The translations under genes were made by a program, and so were the position numbers. Shown here one piece after another: positions 15,395 through 22,611 of a DNA stretch of 37,121 bases. The notes below the pieces were generated by a model. That model was not told where the DNA came from, did no database searches, and saw only the letters and a program-made list of their open reading frames with translations. Numbering within the stretch: the first letter of the stretch is position 1; each line of letters begins with the position of its first letter. Origin of the DNA: an uncultured Verrucomicrobiales bacterium (GTDB taxonomy: Bacteria > Verrucomicrobiota > Verrucomicrobiia > Verrucomicrobiales > Akkermansiaceae); contig CALABM010000035.1 of assembly GCA_937885815.1 (NCBI GenBank), forward strand, positions 1 through 37,121. The letters are read 5' to 3'.

Positions 15395-16237
15395 ATGCCT
15401 ACACTACGTCAGCTGGCCACGGAGGCCCTCAGTCACCTGCCCGAGTACGGGCAGACCACCATCGCGGTGGATGAGAACGCCCGTGCCATCCTGCGCAGCT
15501 GGATGCTGGCCGCACGCACCGGCACTCGCCCTCAGCCGGCCCAAGAATCCCCGGCAGCTTCATCAGCCGCCCCCGCCGCTCCTGCCGCGCCTTCTGCAAC
15601 CGCCGTCCCCGCGCTGCAAACTGTGGAGGAAAAATTAGCTTGGCTGAAAGAGCGCGCTCTCTCCTGGCGCGCAGCACGCGCCCTCGGCACCCTGCGGGAC
15701 ACCATGGTATTTGCCACCGGCACCCCTCACGCCCGCCTCATGCTCGTGGGCGAGGCCCCCGGCTATGAAGAAGAGCTGCAGCAGGAGCCCTTCGTGGGCC
15801 CCGCCGGCCAAAAACTCACCCAAATTCTCCGTGCCATGGCCCTCAGCCGCTCAGAGGTCTACATTTCTAACATCTGCAAATTCCGCCCTTCCCTCGGCCC
15901 GCAGCAGCACACAGCTAACCGAGCACCCAGCGATGAGGAAATCGCCGCATGCCTTCCCATCATTCAGGCTGAAATCCGCGCCATTCGCCCGGCAGTCATT
16001 CTGTGCTTGGGAGGCACAGCTGCGCGAGGCTTGCTGGGGAATGCCTCCAGCGTGGCGAGCCAGCGTGGGCGCTGGTTTGAATGCCAAGGTATCCCCACCC
16101 GCGTGACGTACCACCCTAGCTACCTACTGCGGAATGACACCATCACAGCCAGACGCTCCGTGTGGGAAGACATGCTTGCCATTATGGAAAAGCTGGCCAT
16201 GAATATCACAGAAAAACAGCGCCGCTACTTCACATGA
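15395..16237 (+). CDS. Family 4-like uracil-DNA glycosylase without the usual Fe-S cysteines
   Basis: Removes uracil from DNA to start base-excision repair. The 280 residues consist of an N-terminal extension (1-80) with an Ala/Pro-rich linker (about 48-73) and a catalytic domain. Family motifs: MLVGEAPGYEE (116-126), the EPFVGPAGQKL loop (131-141), NICKFRPS (159-166) and the active-site HPSYLLR (His240). Family 4 enzymes normally hold a 4Fe-4S cluster with four Cys. Here the N-terminal CxxC is missing (ALSWRAAR in its place) and KCRP has become KFRP; only the cysteine of AACLP (Cys186) remains. The fold and catalytic motifs are still clear. It overlaps the Sel1 gene by four bases. Confidence 0.85.
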   Translation: MPTLRQLATEALSHLPEYGQTTIAVDENARAILRSWMLAARTGTRPQPAQESPAASSAAPAAPAAPSATAVPALQTVEEKLAWLKERALSWRAARALGTLRDTMVFATGTPHARLMLVGEAPGYEEELQQEPFVGPAGQKLTQILRAMALSRSEVYISNICKFRPSLGPQQHTANRAPSDEEIAACLPIIQAEIRAIRPAVILCLGGTAARGLLGNASSVASQRGRWFECQGIPTRVTYHPSYLLRNDTITARRSVWEDMLAIMEKLAMNITEKQRRYFT

Positions 16238-16854
16238 ACCTCACGAGAAAACTTTTCCTGCTTGCCCTTGTGGCCTGTGGTATTGCCGGGCTAGCCTGCG
16301 GCTGCAGCAGCCGCAAAAGTACAGAAGAACTGGCTACGCTAGCTAATGCCGGGGATGCAAAATCCTGCTATGAATATGGCGTACGCCTCCTGCTTGGCAG
16401 AGATGCGGCGAAAAACCACCGGGCCGCGTTTCACTGGCTTCTCGTTGCAGCTGAAAAAGGAGAAATACGAGCGGCGGCAGCCATCGGTGCCTGCTATGCA
16501 AATGGTCTCGGTACCCGCCCCAATTCGGAAAATGCCCGGAAATGGTACAAAAAAGCGGCAGATGCCGGCCACATGCACGCCCAGCTGGAACTCGGTGAGC
16601 ATTATCTGAACAAATCCCCCAGAAACGCTCGCGAAGCCGTCACCTACATCCGCTACGCTGCCATGCAGGGCTCCGCTGAGGCGGCTTACCGCCTCTCCCG
16701 CTGCTTTGAGGAAGGCACCGGCGTGCCGGCTCACCCCGCACTGGCACGCGGCTGGCTTATCAACGCAGCAGAACTTGGCCACCCTAGGGCCCGTACCATC
16801 CTCGGCATGCCCGCAATCTCCCAGCTCAATACGGAATTTGACCTAAATTTATAA
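16234..16854 (+). CDS. Sel1-repeat lipoprotein
   Basis: The product has 206 residues from the ATG at 16234, chosen because it overlaps the upstream stop as ATGA and begins a signal peptide; the longer frame to 16162 would lie inside the glycosylase gene. Residues 1-22 are a lipoprotein signal with two possible lipidation cysteines (LACGC). Three to four Sel1-like (TPR-related, about 36-residue) repeats follow, with WLLVAAEKGEIRAAAAIGA, WYKKAADAGHMHAQLELGE, YIRYAAMQGSAEAAYRLSR and WLINAAELGHPRARTILG as their helices. Sel1 repeats mediate protein-protein contacts, often in envelope signalling. The partner is unknown. Confidence 0.85.
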   Translation: MNLTRKLFLLALVACGIAGLACGCSSRKSTEELATLANAGDAKSCYEYGVRLLLGRDAAKNHRAAFHWLLVAAEKGEIRAAAAIGACYANGLGTRPNSENARKWYKKAADAGHMHAQLELGEHYLNKSPRNAREAVTYIRYAAMQGSAEAAYRLSRCFEEGTGVPAHPALARGWLINAAELGHPRARTILGMPAISQLNTEFDLNL

Positions 16855-16882
16855 AAAAAATCACATTTTTTCAAAAAATTGC

Positions 16883-16911
16883 TTGACACTCACGAAAAAA
16901 TAAGCTAATAT
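16883..16911 (+). promoter_or_regulatory. Strong promoter of initiator tRNA
   Basis: Consensus TTGACA (16883-16888), a 17-bp spacer and TAATAT (16906-16911), with an A/T-rich upstream stretch (16853-16882) like an UP element. Confidence 0.85.
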
Positions 16912-16948
16912 TGCTGCGCACCCAACTGGGAGCAAGATTAAACAAAAT

Positions 16949-17022
16949 CGCGGGATGGAGCAGTCTGGTAGCTCGTCAGGCTCATAACCTGAAGGCCGTA
17001 GGTTCAAATCCTACTCCCGCAA
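16949..17022 (+). tRNA. Initiator tRNA-fMet (anticodon CAU)
   Basis: A 74-nt tRNA without encoded CCA. Initiator marks: an unpaired C1/A72 at the acceptor end (CGCGGGA with TCCCGCA), A11:T24 in the D-stem, and anticodon CAT at 16983-16985 in loop CTCATAA. The T-loop is TTCAAAT. The anticodon stem is TCAGG/CCTGA, so the usual three G:C pairs next to the loop are A29:T41, G30:C40, G31:C39. A strong promoter lies upstream and an intrinsic terminator directly downstream. Confidence 0.96.
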
Positions 17023-17026
17023 CTCG

Positions 17027-17057
17027 AAAACCTCAGCTCGATGAGCTGAGGTTTTTT
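17027..17057 (+). terminator. Terminator of initiator tRNA
   Basis: A 13-bp stem (17027-17039 with 17043-17055) with a 3-nt loop, and six T at 17052-17057. Confidence 0.92.
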
Positions 17058-17061
17058 GTTC

Positions 17062-17090
17062 TTGCCGTTACGAGCAAAATATGCTAGCAT
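17062..17090 (+). promoter_or_regulatory. Promoter for the UvrD/Rep-type helicase
   Basis: TTGCCG (17062-17067), a 17-bp spacer, TAGCAT (17085-17090), 35 bp before the start. Confidence 0.6.
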
Positions 17091-17125
17091 AGCCAGCCGC
17101 TTCATGGCAGCAAAATGGTACAATT

Positions 17126-19126
17126 ATGGCAGAGAAGTTTGACATCAATAGCTTAAATGCAGCACAGCGACAAGCTGTGCAGACGCTGAACGGCCCCGTG
17201 CTCATCCTTGCAGGTGCAGGCACAGGAAAAACGCGTACCGTTACCTGCCGCATTGCCAATATGATAGATAAAGGCGTGAACCCCGCCGGCATTCTCGCTC
17301 TCACCTTCACAAACAAGGCTGCTAATGAAATGGCTGACCGAGTGGCCGGCCTAGTGGACCGCAAGGCCGCCCGCAAAATGACGGTGTGCACCTTCCACTC
17401 ACTCTGTGTGCGCATCCTGCGCCAAGACATCGGCAGGCTCGGCTATAAAGAAAACTTCTCCATCTATACAGGCAGTGACCAGAGCGGCCTGCTTAAGCGC
17501 CTCATCATGGAATATGGTGCCCGCCGCGAAAAGTTGGAACCGGCACAAGTCATCACGGAATACTCCCGCGTGCGCAATCTCGGGCTGGATCACAACGCCA
17601 TAGAAGATTCACTCATTTCCGCCGTAGCCGGGGCCTATCAACGCGAACTCAAAGCCCAAAACGCCGTGGACTTTGATGACCTTCTCATCCTCACAGAACG
17701 CCTGCTGCGCTGTTACCCGGACGTGCATGATAAATGGAACAAGCGCTTCTCCTACATCACCGTGGATGAGTTTCAGGATACGAATTCCCTGCAAATGAGC
17801 CTTCTGCGCCAGCTCGTAGGCCCGGAGCACAATGTGTGCGTGGTAGGGGATGATGACCAATCCATCTACGGCTGGCGCGGCGCACAGATTTCCAACATTC
17901 TTGATTTCGAAAGCTTCTTCCCAAACCCCACCGTCATTAAGCTGGAAGAAAACTACCGCTGCACCAAACAGGTGCTGGACTGCGCCAACATCCTCATCCG
18001 CAACAACGCCGGCCGCCGAGACAAAACGCTGCGTACGAACAAAGTGGGCCAATACCCGGTACGCCTGCTCGCCATGCCCGGCCCGGAAGAGGAATCCGAG
18101 TTCATGGCGGACGAGATTGAACAGATTCACCTGCGCGAACGTCTACCTTGGGAGGCCTTCGCCGTACTCTTCCGTGCCAATGCTCAGAGCCGAGCACTGG
18201 AAATGGCCCTGCGTGAGCGCCACATCCCCTACCGTATGGTCGGCACCAAGAGCTTCTTTGATAGGCGAGAGGTGAAAGACCTCATCAGCTACCTGCAAAT
18301 GATGGATAACCCGGATGCGGACCTCCACCTCCTGCGCGTGCTGAACACGCCGCCCCGTGGCATCAGCGCTAACACCGCTTCCTTTGCCATTGACTGGAGC
18401 CGTGATAACAAGAAAAGCATCTGGGCTACCCTGCTGGATATCTCTTTCCTTGCCGAATGTTCCACCCGCTCCCAGAACAGCATAGAGGCATTCACCGAAC
18501 TCGTCACCCGCTATGGTACGGAGTTCTCGCTGAGTGAGCGCCCCTTCGTGGACATCCTTTCCGATTTCCTCAAGGAGACCCAGTACGAGGAATACATCTC
18601 CAAAAACTGCAAGACCGAGGAGGAAAAGAACCGCCGGCAATCCGCCATTGATGACATCAAGAGCGCGCTGCGCCAGTTCTGGCTCCCCGGAGCTAAGCTC
18701 ACGGACTTCCTCTCCAAAATAAACCTTGATAATGAGCGTGATGATGATGATATCGAAGCCAAGAGCGGCGTGTGCCTCATCACCATGCATGCAGCCAAGG
18801 GGCTGGAGTTCCCGCAGGTATACATCGTTGGCGTGGAGGAAGGGCTCCTCCCCCACACCCGCTCCGTGGATGAAGGCAATCTGGACGAAGAGCGCCGCCT
18901 CTTTTACGTGGGCATCACTCGCGCCCGTGAGCGCCTCACCATGACCTACTGCGCCCACCGCACCCGCTACGGCCAGCAGGAACGCTGCCAGCCTTCCTGC
19001 TTCATCGGTGAAATTCCCCAGCGTCTTTATGAGTTCGTAGACTACGATAAACTCATGAAAACCCCTCTCACGGAAGACCAGTGTGAGGACGCAATCGCGT
19101 CCTTCCGCGCTCTTCTGGATGATTAG
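17126..19126 (+). CDS. UvrD/PcrA/Rep-family DNA helicase
   Basis: A superfamily 1A 3'-5' helicase acting in repair and at stalled forks. The 666-residue length is nearer Rep (about 670) than PcrA/UvrD (about 720). Motifs in order: Q-motif LNAAQRQAV (10-18), Walker A AGAGTGKT (29-36), TFTNKAANEM, VDEFQDTN (motif II), VGDDDQSIYGWRGA (motif III), ENYRC (motif IV), LITMHAAKGLEFPQVYIVG (motif V) and EERRLFYVGITRARERL (motif VI). The C-terminal Tudor-like tail of PcrA that binds RNA polymerase is not evident, which also favours Rep or a shorter UvrD. It is transcribed alone from its own promoter. Confidence 0.93.
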   Translation: MAEKFDINSLNAAQRQAVQTLNGPVLILAGAGTGKTRTVTCRIANMIDKGVNPAGILALTFTNKAANEMADRVAGLVDRKAARKMTVCTFHSLCVRILRQDIGRLGYKENFSIYTGSDQSGLLKRLIMEYGARREKLEPAQVITEYSRVRNLGLDHNAIEDSLISAVAGAYQRELKAQNAVDFDDLLILTERLLRCYPDVHDKWNKRFSYITVDEFQDTNSLQMSLLRQLVGPEHNVCVVGDDDQSIYGWRGAQISNILDFESFFPNPTVIKLEENYRCTKQVLDCANILIRNNAGRRDKTLRTNKVGQYPVRLLAMPGPEEESEFMADEIEQIHLRERLPWEAFAVLFRANAQSRALEMALRERHIPYRMVGTKSFFDRREVKDLISYLQMMDNPDADLHLLRVLNTPPRGISANTASFAIDWSRDNKKSIWATLLDISFLAECSTRSQNSIEAFTELVTRYGTEFSLSERPFVDILSDFLKETQYEEYISKNCKTEEEKNRRQSAIDDIKSALRQFWLPGAKLTDFLSKINLDNERDDDDIEAKSGVCLITMHAAKGLEFPQVYIVGVEEGLLPHTRSVDEGNLDEERRLFYVGITRARERLTMTYCAHRTRYGQQERCQPSCFIGEIPQRLYEFVDYDKLMKTPLTEDQCEDAIASFRALLDD

Positions 19127-19183
19127 TAATCCATCATTTATCAATTATTTTTACAAAAAGTTAGTCTTTTCTTACTTTTTGAC

Positions 19184-19212
19184 TTGCTTTTTATCAGAAC
19201 ACGTGCTAAACT
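19184..19212 (+). promoter_or_regulatory. Promoter of eno
   Basis: TTGCTT (19184-19189), a 17-bp spacer and TAAACT (19207-19212). The leader holds a 6-bp inverted repeat (AGTTAG 19224-19229, CTAACT 19236-19241). A Shine-Dalgarno AAAGGAAG (19252-19259) lies 6 bases before the ATG. Confidence 0.65.
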
Positions 19213-19265
19213 CCGGGCATCAAAGTTAGCTCTTACTAACTCAATAAAAAGAAAGGAAGAAAGCA

Positions 19266-20540
19266 ATGAACGCAAGCATCGCTAAAATCACGGCGCGGGA
19301 GATACTGGACTCCCGCGGGAATCCGACAGTGGAAGCAGAGGTGCAGCTGAGCAGCGGCATCATAGGGTTAGCCTCCGTACCGAGCGGGGCATCCACAGGA
19401 GAACACGAGGCCTGCGAACTGCGAGATGGCGACAAAGGCCGTTACCGCGGCAAGGGCGTGCAGCAGGCAGTGACGCACGCGAACAAGGATTTGGCCCCTG
19501 CCCTTATCGGCCTAGATGCAAGAGAGCAGATAACAGTGGACAGAGTAATGCGAGAGGTGGACGGAACGCCGAATAAATCTCGCATGGGAGCCAATGCCGT
19601 GCTGGCCATCTCGTTAGCCACGGCAAGAGCGGCGGCGCAGGCTACGGGGCAGCCGCTGTACCGTTATCTGGGCGGCCCGAATGCGCACATTCTACCCGTC
19701 CCGATGATGAATGTGTTGAACGCCGGAGCCCACTCTGACGCCCCCATTGATTTTCAGGAGTTCATGATAGTACCGCGCGGACTACCGAGCTTCCGCGAGG
19801 CGCTGCGCTGCGGCGCAGAGGTATTCCACGCTCTGGCCGCCGTACTTCGGAAGAAAGGGCTGAGCACAGCCGTGGGTGACGAAGGCGGCTACGCGCCGAA
19901 CCTGAAGAGTGCCAATGAAGCGTTGGATGTCATCATGACAGCCATCGAGAATGCCGGCTACAAGCCCGGCGAGGAGGTAAGCCTTGCACTGGACGTGGCA
20001 AGCTCCGAGTTCTACGATGCAGAAAGTGGCCTATACGTCTTCAAAAAGAGCAGCGGTGAGCGCCTGAGCGCCGCTGATTTGACGGAATACTACAAGGGTC
20101 TCATCACGCGCTACCCCATAGTCTCCATAGAAGATGGCTGCGCCGAAAATGACTGGGAGGGCTGGAAACTGCTCACGGACAGCATTGGCGACCGCTGCCA
20201 GCTGGTGGGTGATGACTTATTCGTAACGAATACGGACTTCCTTCGCAAGGGCATTCATGAGGGCGTGGCAAACTCCATCCTCGTGAAGCTTAATCAAATA
20301 GGTAGTCTCAGTGAAACCTTTGAGGCTGTGCGTCTTGCCACAACGAATGCATACACCGCAGTCATCTCCCACCGCAGCGGAGAAACGGAGGATTCCTTCA
20401 TTGCAGACCTCGCAGTAGCCACGAATGCCGGGCAAATTAAGACAGGCTCGCTCTCGCGTGCTGACCGACTCGCTAAATACAACCAGCTGCTGCGTATTGA
20501 GGAACAACTCGGCTCCTCAGCACGCTACGGTACAAACTGA
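19266..20540 (+). CDS. eno: Enolase (phosphopyruvate hydratase)
   Basis: Converts 2-phosphoglycerate to phosphoenolpyruvate in glycolysis and gluconeogenesis. The 424-residue length is typical. Seen: ILDSRGNPTVEAEV (13-26), SGASTGEHEA (40-49) with the mobile-loop Ser, FMIVPRG, GDEGGYAPN, the Mg-binding SIEDG and VGDDLFVTN, the catalytic Lys in VKLNQIGS, SHRSGETED and KTGSLSRADR. The loop with the active-site His reads LNAGAHSDAPIDFQEFM, differing from the common NGG.HADN form but keeping the His. It is a single-gene unit with a good ribosome-binding site, suiting high expression. Confidence 0.97.
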   Translation: MNASIAKITAREILDSRGNPTVEAEVQLSSGIIGLASVPSGASTGEHEACELRDGDKGRYRGKGVQQAVTHANKDLAPALIGLDAREQITVDRVMREVDGTPNKSRMGANAVLAISLATARAAAQATGQPLYRYLGGPNAHILPVPMMNVLNAGAHSDAPIDFQEFMIVPRGLPSFREALRCGAEVFHALAAVLRKKGLSTAVGDEGGYAPNLKSANEALDVIMTAIENAGYKPGEEVSLALDVASSEFYDAESGLYVFKKSSGERLSAADLTEYYKGLITRYPIVSIEDGCAENDWEGWKLLTDSIGDRCQLVGDDLFVTNTDFLRKGIHEGVANSILVKLNQIGSLSETFEAVRLATTNAYTAVISHRSGETEDSFIADLAVATNAGQIKTGSLSRADRLAKYNQLLRIEEQLGSSARYGTN

Positions 20541-20564
20541 AAACAATCAAACAAACGACTCACA

Positions 20565-20604
20565 GCCTCCTTTGTGTTCCAATGACACAAAGGAGGCATT
20601 TTTT
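20565..20604 (+). terminator. Intrinsic terminator of eno
   Basis: A 13-bp perfect stem (20565-20577 with 20585-20597), a 7-nt loop, and six T at 20599-20604. Confidence 0.93.
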
Positions 20605-20884
20605 GATATTCATTTTCAACAAAACGGGTAGAAACTGAGTCATTAAAAATAATGACGTTTTTCCCCATCCATATGGGCGCTTCACGTCAGGCAAAAAGCT
20701 TTACAGAGGGGATAAAGTATGATAACATGACTGAGGTCAGAGATACAGTATTTTTCATCTCCTCCACTTCAGACTGAATCCGTCAAATATTTATAAGATT
20801 ATAACCTATACGACAGCAAATCACGCGCCATCACACAAAGACCTCCAACTGAACATAATCATTTGACACACAAGCTTCTCATAC
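20605..20884 (+). other. Non-coding region ahead of the kinase/ankyrin cluster
   Basis: About 280 A/T-rich bases between the eno terminator and the first kinase. I see no gene. It holds a weak 6-bp stem-loop followed by T (20639-20661) and one promoter candidate (20700-20728). If that promoter is right, the leader is about 150 nt long, enough for post-transcriptional control. Confidence 0.5.
20700..20728 (+). promoter_or_regulatory. Candidate promoter for the kinase/ankyrin cluster
   Basis: TTTACA (20700-20705), a 17-bp spacer, TAACAT (20723-20728). It is the best match upstream of the first kinase. Confidence 0.45.
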
Positions 20885-22561
20885 ATGAATAAGAACACTC
20901 CAGGAATGAATAACGGTATTTCGCTCCCGCTTGGAATGGAAATCGGGTCGTACCGTATTATACATAAGCTTGGACAAGGCGGATTCGGCATTACTTACCG
21001 TGCGCACGACCCGGAGAACAATCAGGTGGTGGTCATCAAAGAGAATCTCCCCTGCGCCTTTGCTCATCGTAAAGACGTTAGTATGAAGATAGAGCCCAAC
21101 GACAATGGAGAAGCCTCTCGCAACTATAACTGGGCACTAGATAGCTTCATTGAGGAAGCAAAGACGATAGCATCATTATCACACCCAAACATTGTTAAGG
21201 TAATCAGAGCCTTCAAAGCATTGGGAACAGCTTATTACGTGATGCCGGAAATCGAGGGCGCGCCGCTGCACAAGGCCTGCCCGATACCGGAAAAACTGAC
21301 TGAAGTGTGGCTACTTCCGGTACTACGCGAACTGCTGGATGCTTTAGCATACCTCCACAACAGAAAAATACTGCACAGGGACATTAAGCCGCATAATATT
21401 CTCTTACAAAGAGATAAAACGCCTATCCTGATTGATTTCGGAGCTGCACGCTCTTTCGTGAGTGAGCAGTCATGCACCAGAGTTGGCACGCCTGGCTACT
21501 CCCCCCTCGAACAGTCAGCCACAAAGGGAAAAATTGGGCCGTGGACAGATATATATGCACTTGCCGCCACCTGTTATAAACTTATCACTGGAAATCCTCC
21601 GCCGGACTCACTGAACCGTGTGCATGGCAACGATCCTTACGTACCTCTCGTTTCCATGAGAGAGCTGCGCGGTCGTTTCTCCACCCGCTTCCTTAAATGT
21701 ATTGATAAGGGGCTGAACAAAAAGGGAAAGCATCGCTGGCAAAGCGCAGAGGCTTGGATGGCTGCCCTCAGCAAAGAAAATCCTGCTGGAGAGCCCTCCG
21801 GCGGACGCTTTCTGGCAACCTCAGCAGTTACCCTCAGTGCGATTGCACTAATGGGTGCAGGATACTGGTATTACCATACATGGAAACAGCCTATTTCTCC
21901 CCCTCCGACTGTAGTCGTTGATACCGTAACAACTGATGATTCCTCTGTAACGGATAATTCCGTAGCAATTGATGATTCTACTACAGCCGATAATTCCACT
22001 ACAGCTGATAATTCCGATACAAGTCAAGAAAGCGCCCGAGCAGAGCTAGCAGCAAAGGGTTATCAGGAATCCATGTACGTTGAAAGCCTTGTTCGTGCCA
22101 TTCAGAGGGGTGAAACCAACATGATAAAACTGTTCATTACAGCGGGAGTGGATATCAACTCACAGACTTCTAACGGGCAGAACATCCTCAACTCGGCCAT
22201 TGATTATCAGAACGTTGAAATCCTTAAATACCTACTCTCATTCAGAGGAATAAAGCCTGAGGTTTATGGTGAGGCCATTATTGCAGCTATTCAGTCAAAC
22301 CAACTGGATTGCCTACGGGTTCTGCTGGATACAGACGGAGTAGATGTCAACTACAGGGCGTCTAACAATGACACGCCCCTCATACTGGCAGCCAGTATGG
22401 GATATAAAGAGGCACTGGAATTACTGCTGGCTAAACCGGACATAGATATCAACGCCGAATCAGAAAAAGGCAAAAACGCGCTTTACTGGGCCGAGTCTAT
22501 CGGCAGTGAAGAATGCGCGGCCCTTCTCCGCCAGTATGCTGACAGGCAGCGTGCAGAGTAA
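20885..22561 (+). CDS. Transmembrane Hanks-type Ser/Thr kinase with a short ankyrin ectodomain (kinase 1)
   Basis: The product has 558 residues. The cytoplasmic kinase domain (about 20-298) has all catalytic elements: Gly-loop GQGGFG (30-35), Lys52 in VVIKEN, helix-C Glu90/91, HRDIKPHN (164-171, catalytic Asp166), DFG (184-186), and GTPGYSPLEQ (201-210) in the activation segment. One membrane helix lies at about 310-330. A 50-residue Thr/Ser/Asp linker with repeated ADNS/DDST units follows, then about five ankyrin repeats (384-555), beginning with the cluster's entry motif in variant form (LAAKGYQESMY). With the kinase inside, the ankyrin part should be periplasmic. It is the shortest and most divergent ANK array of the three kinases. 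No Shine-Dalgarno is present. The next gene follows after 50 bases without a terminator. Confidence 0.92.
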   Translation: MNKNTPGMNNGISLPLGMEIGSYRIIHKLGQGGFGITYRAHDPENNQVVVIKENLPCAFAHRKDVSMKIEPNDNGEASRNYNWALDSFIEEAKTIASLSHPNIVKVIRAFKALGTAYYVMPEIEGAPLHKACPIPEKLTEVWLLPVLRELLDALAYLHNRKILHRDIKPHNILLQRDKTPILIDFGAARSFVSEQSCTRVGTPGYSPLEQSATKGKIGPWTDIYALAATCYKLITGNPPPDSLNRVHGNDPYVPLVSMRELRGRFSTRFLKCIDKGLNKKGKHRWQSAEAWMAALSKENPAGEPSGGRFLATSAVTLSAIALMGAGYWYYHTWKQPISPPPTVVVDTVTTDDSSVTDNSVAIDDSTTADNSTTADNSDTSQESARAELAAKGYQESMYVESLVRAIQRGETNMIKLFITAGVDINSQTSNGQNILNSAIDYQNVEILKYLLSFRGIKPEVYGEAIIAAIQSNQLDCLRVLLDTDGVDVNYRASNNDTPLILAASMGYKEALELLLAKPDIDINAESEKGKNALYWAESIGSEECAALLRQYADRQRAE

Positions 22562-22611
22562 TCCGCCTTTCATCAACACTTTTCTTCAAATTATTTAAAA
22601 CTTTAATCATC

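Noticed and set aside
16162..16233. Upstream start for the Sel1-repeat protein
   Set aside because: It would lie wholly inside the glycosylase gene and put 24 charged residues ahead of a clear lipoprotein signal peptide.
16949..17022. tRNA(CAU) as elongator Met or Ile tRNA
   Set aside because: The C1/A72 mismatch and A11:T24 pair mark it as initiator despite the altered third G:C pair.
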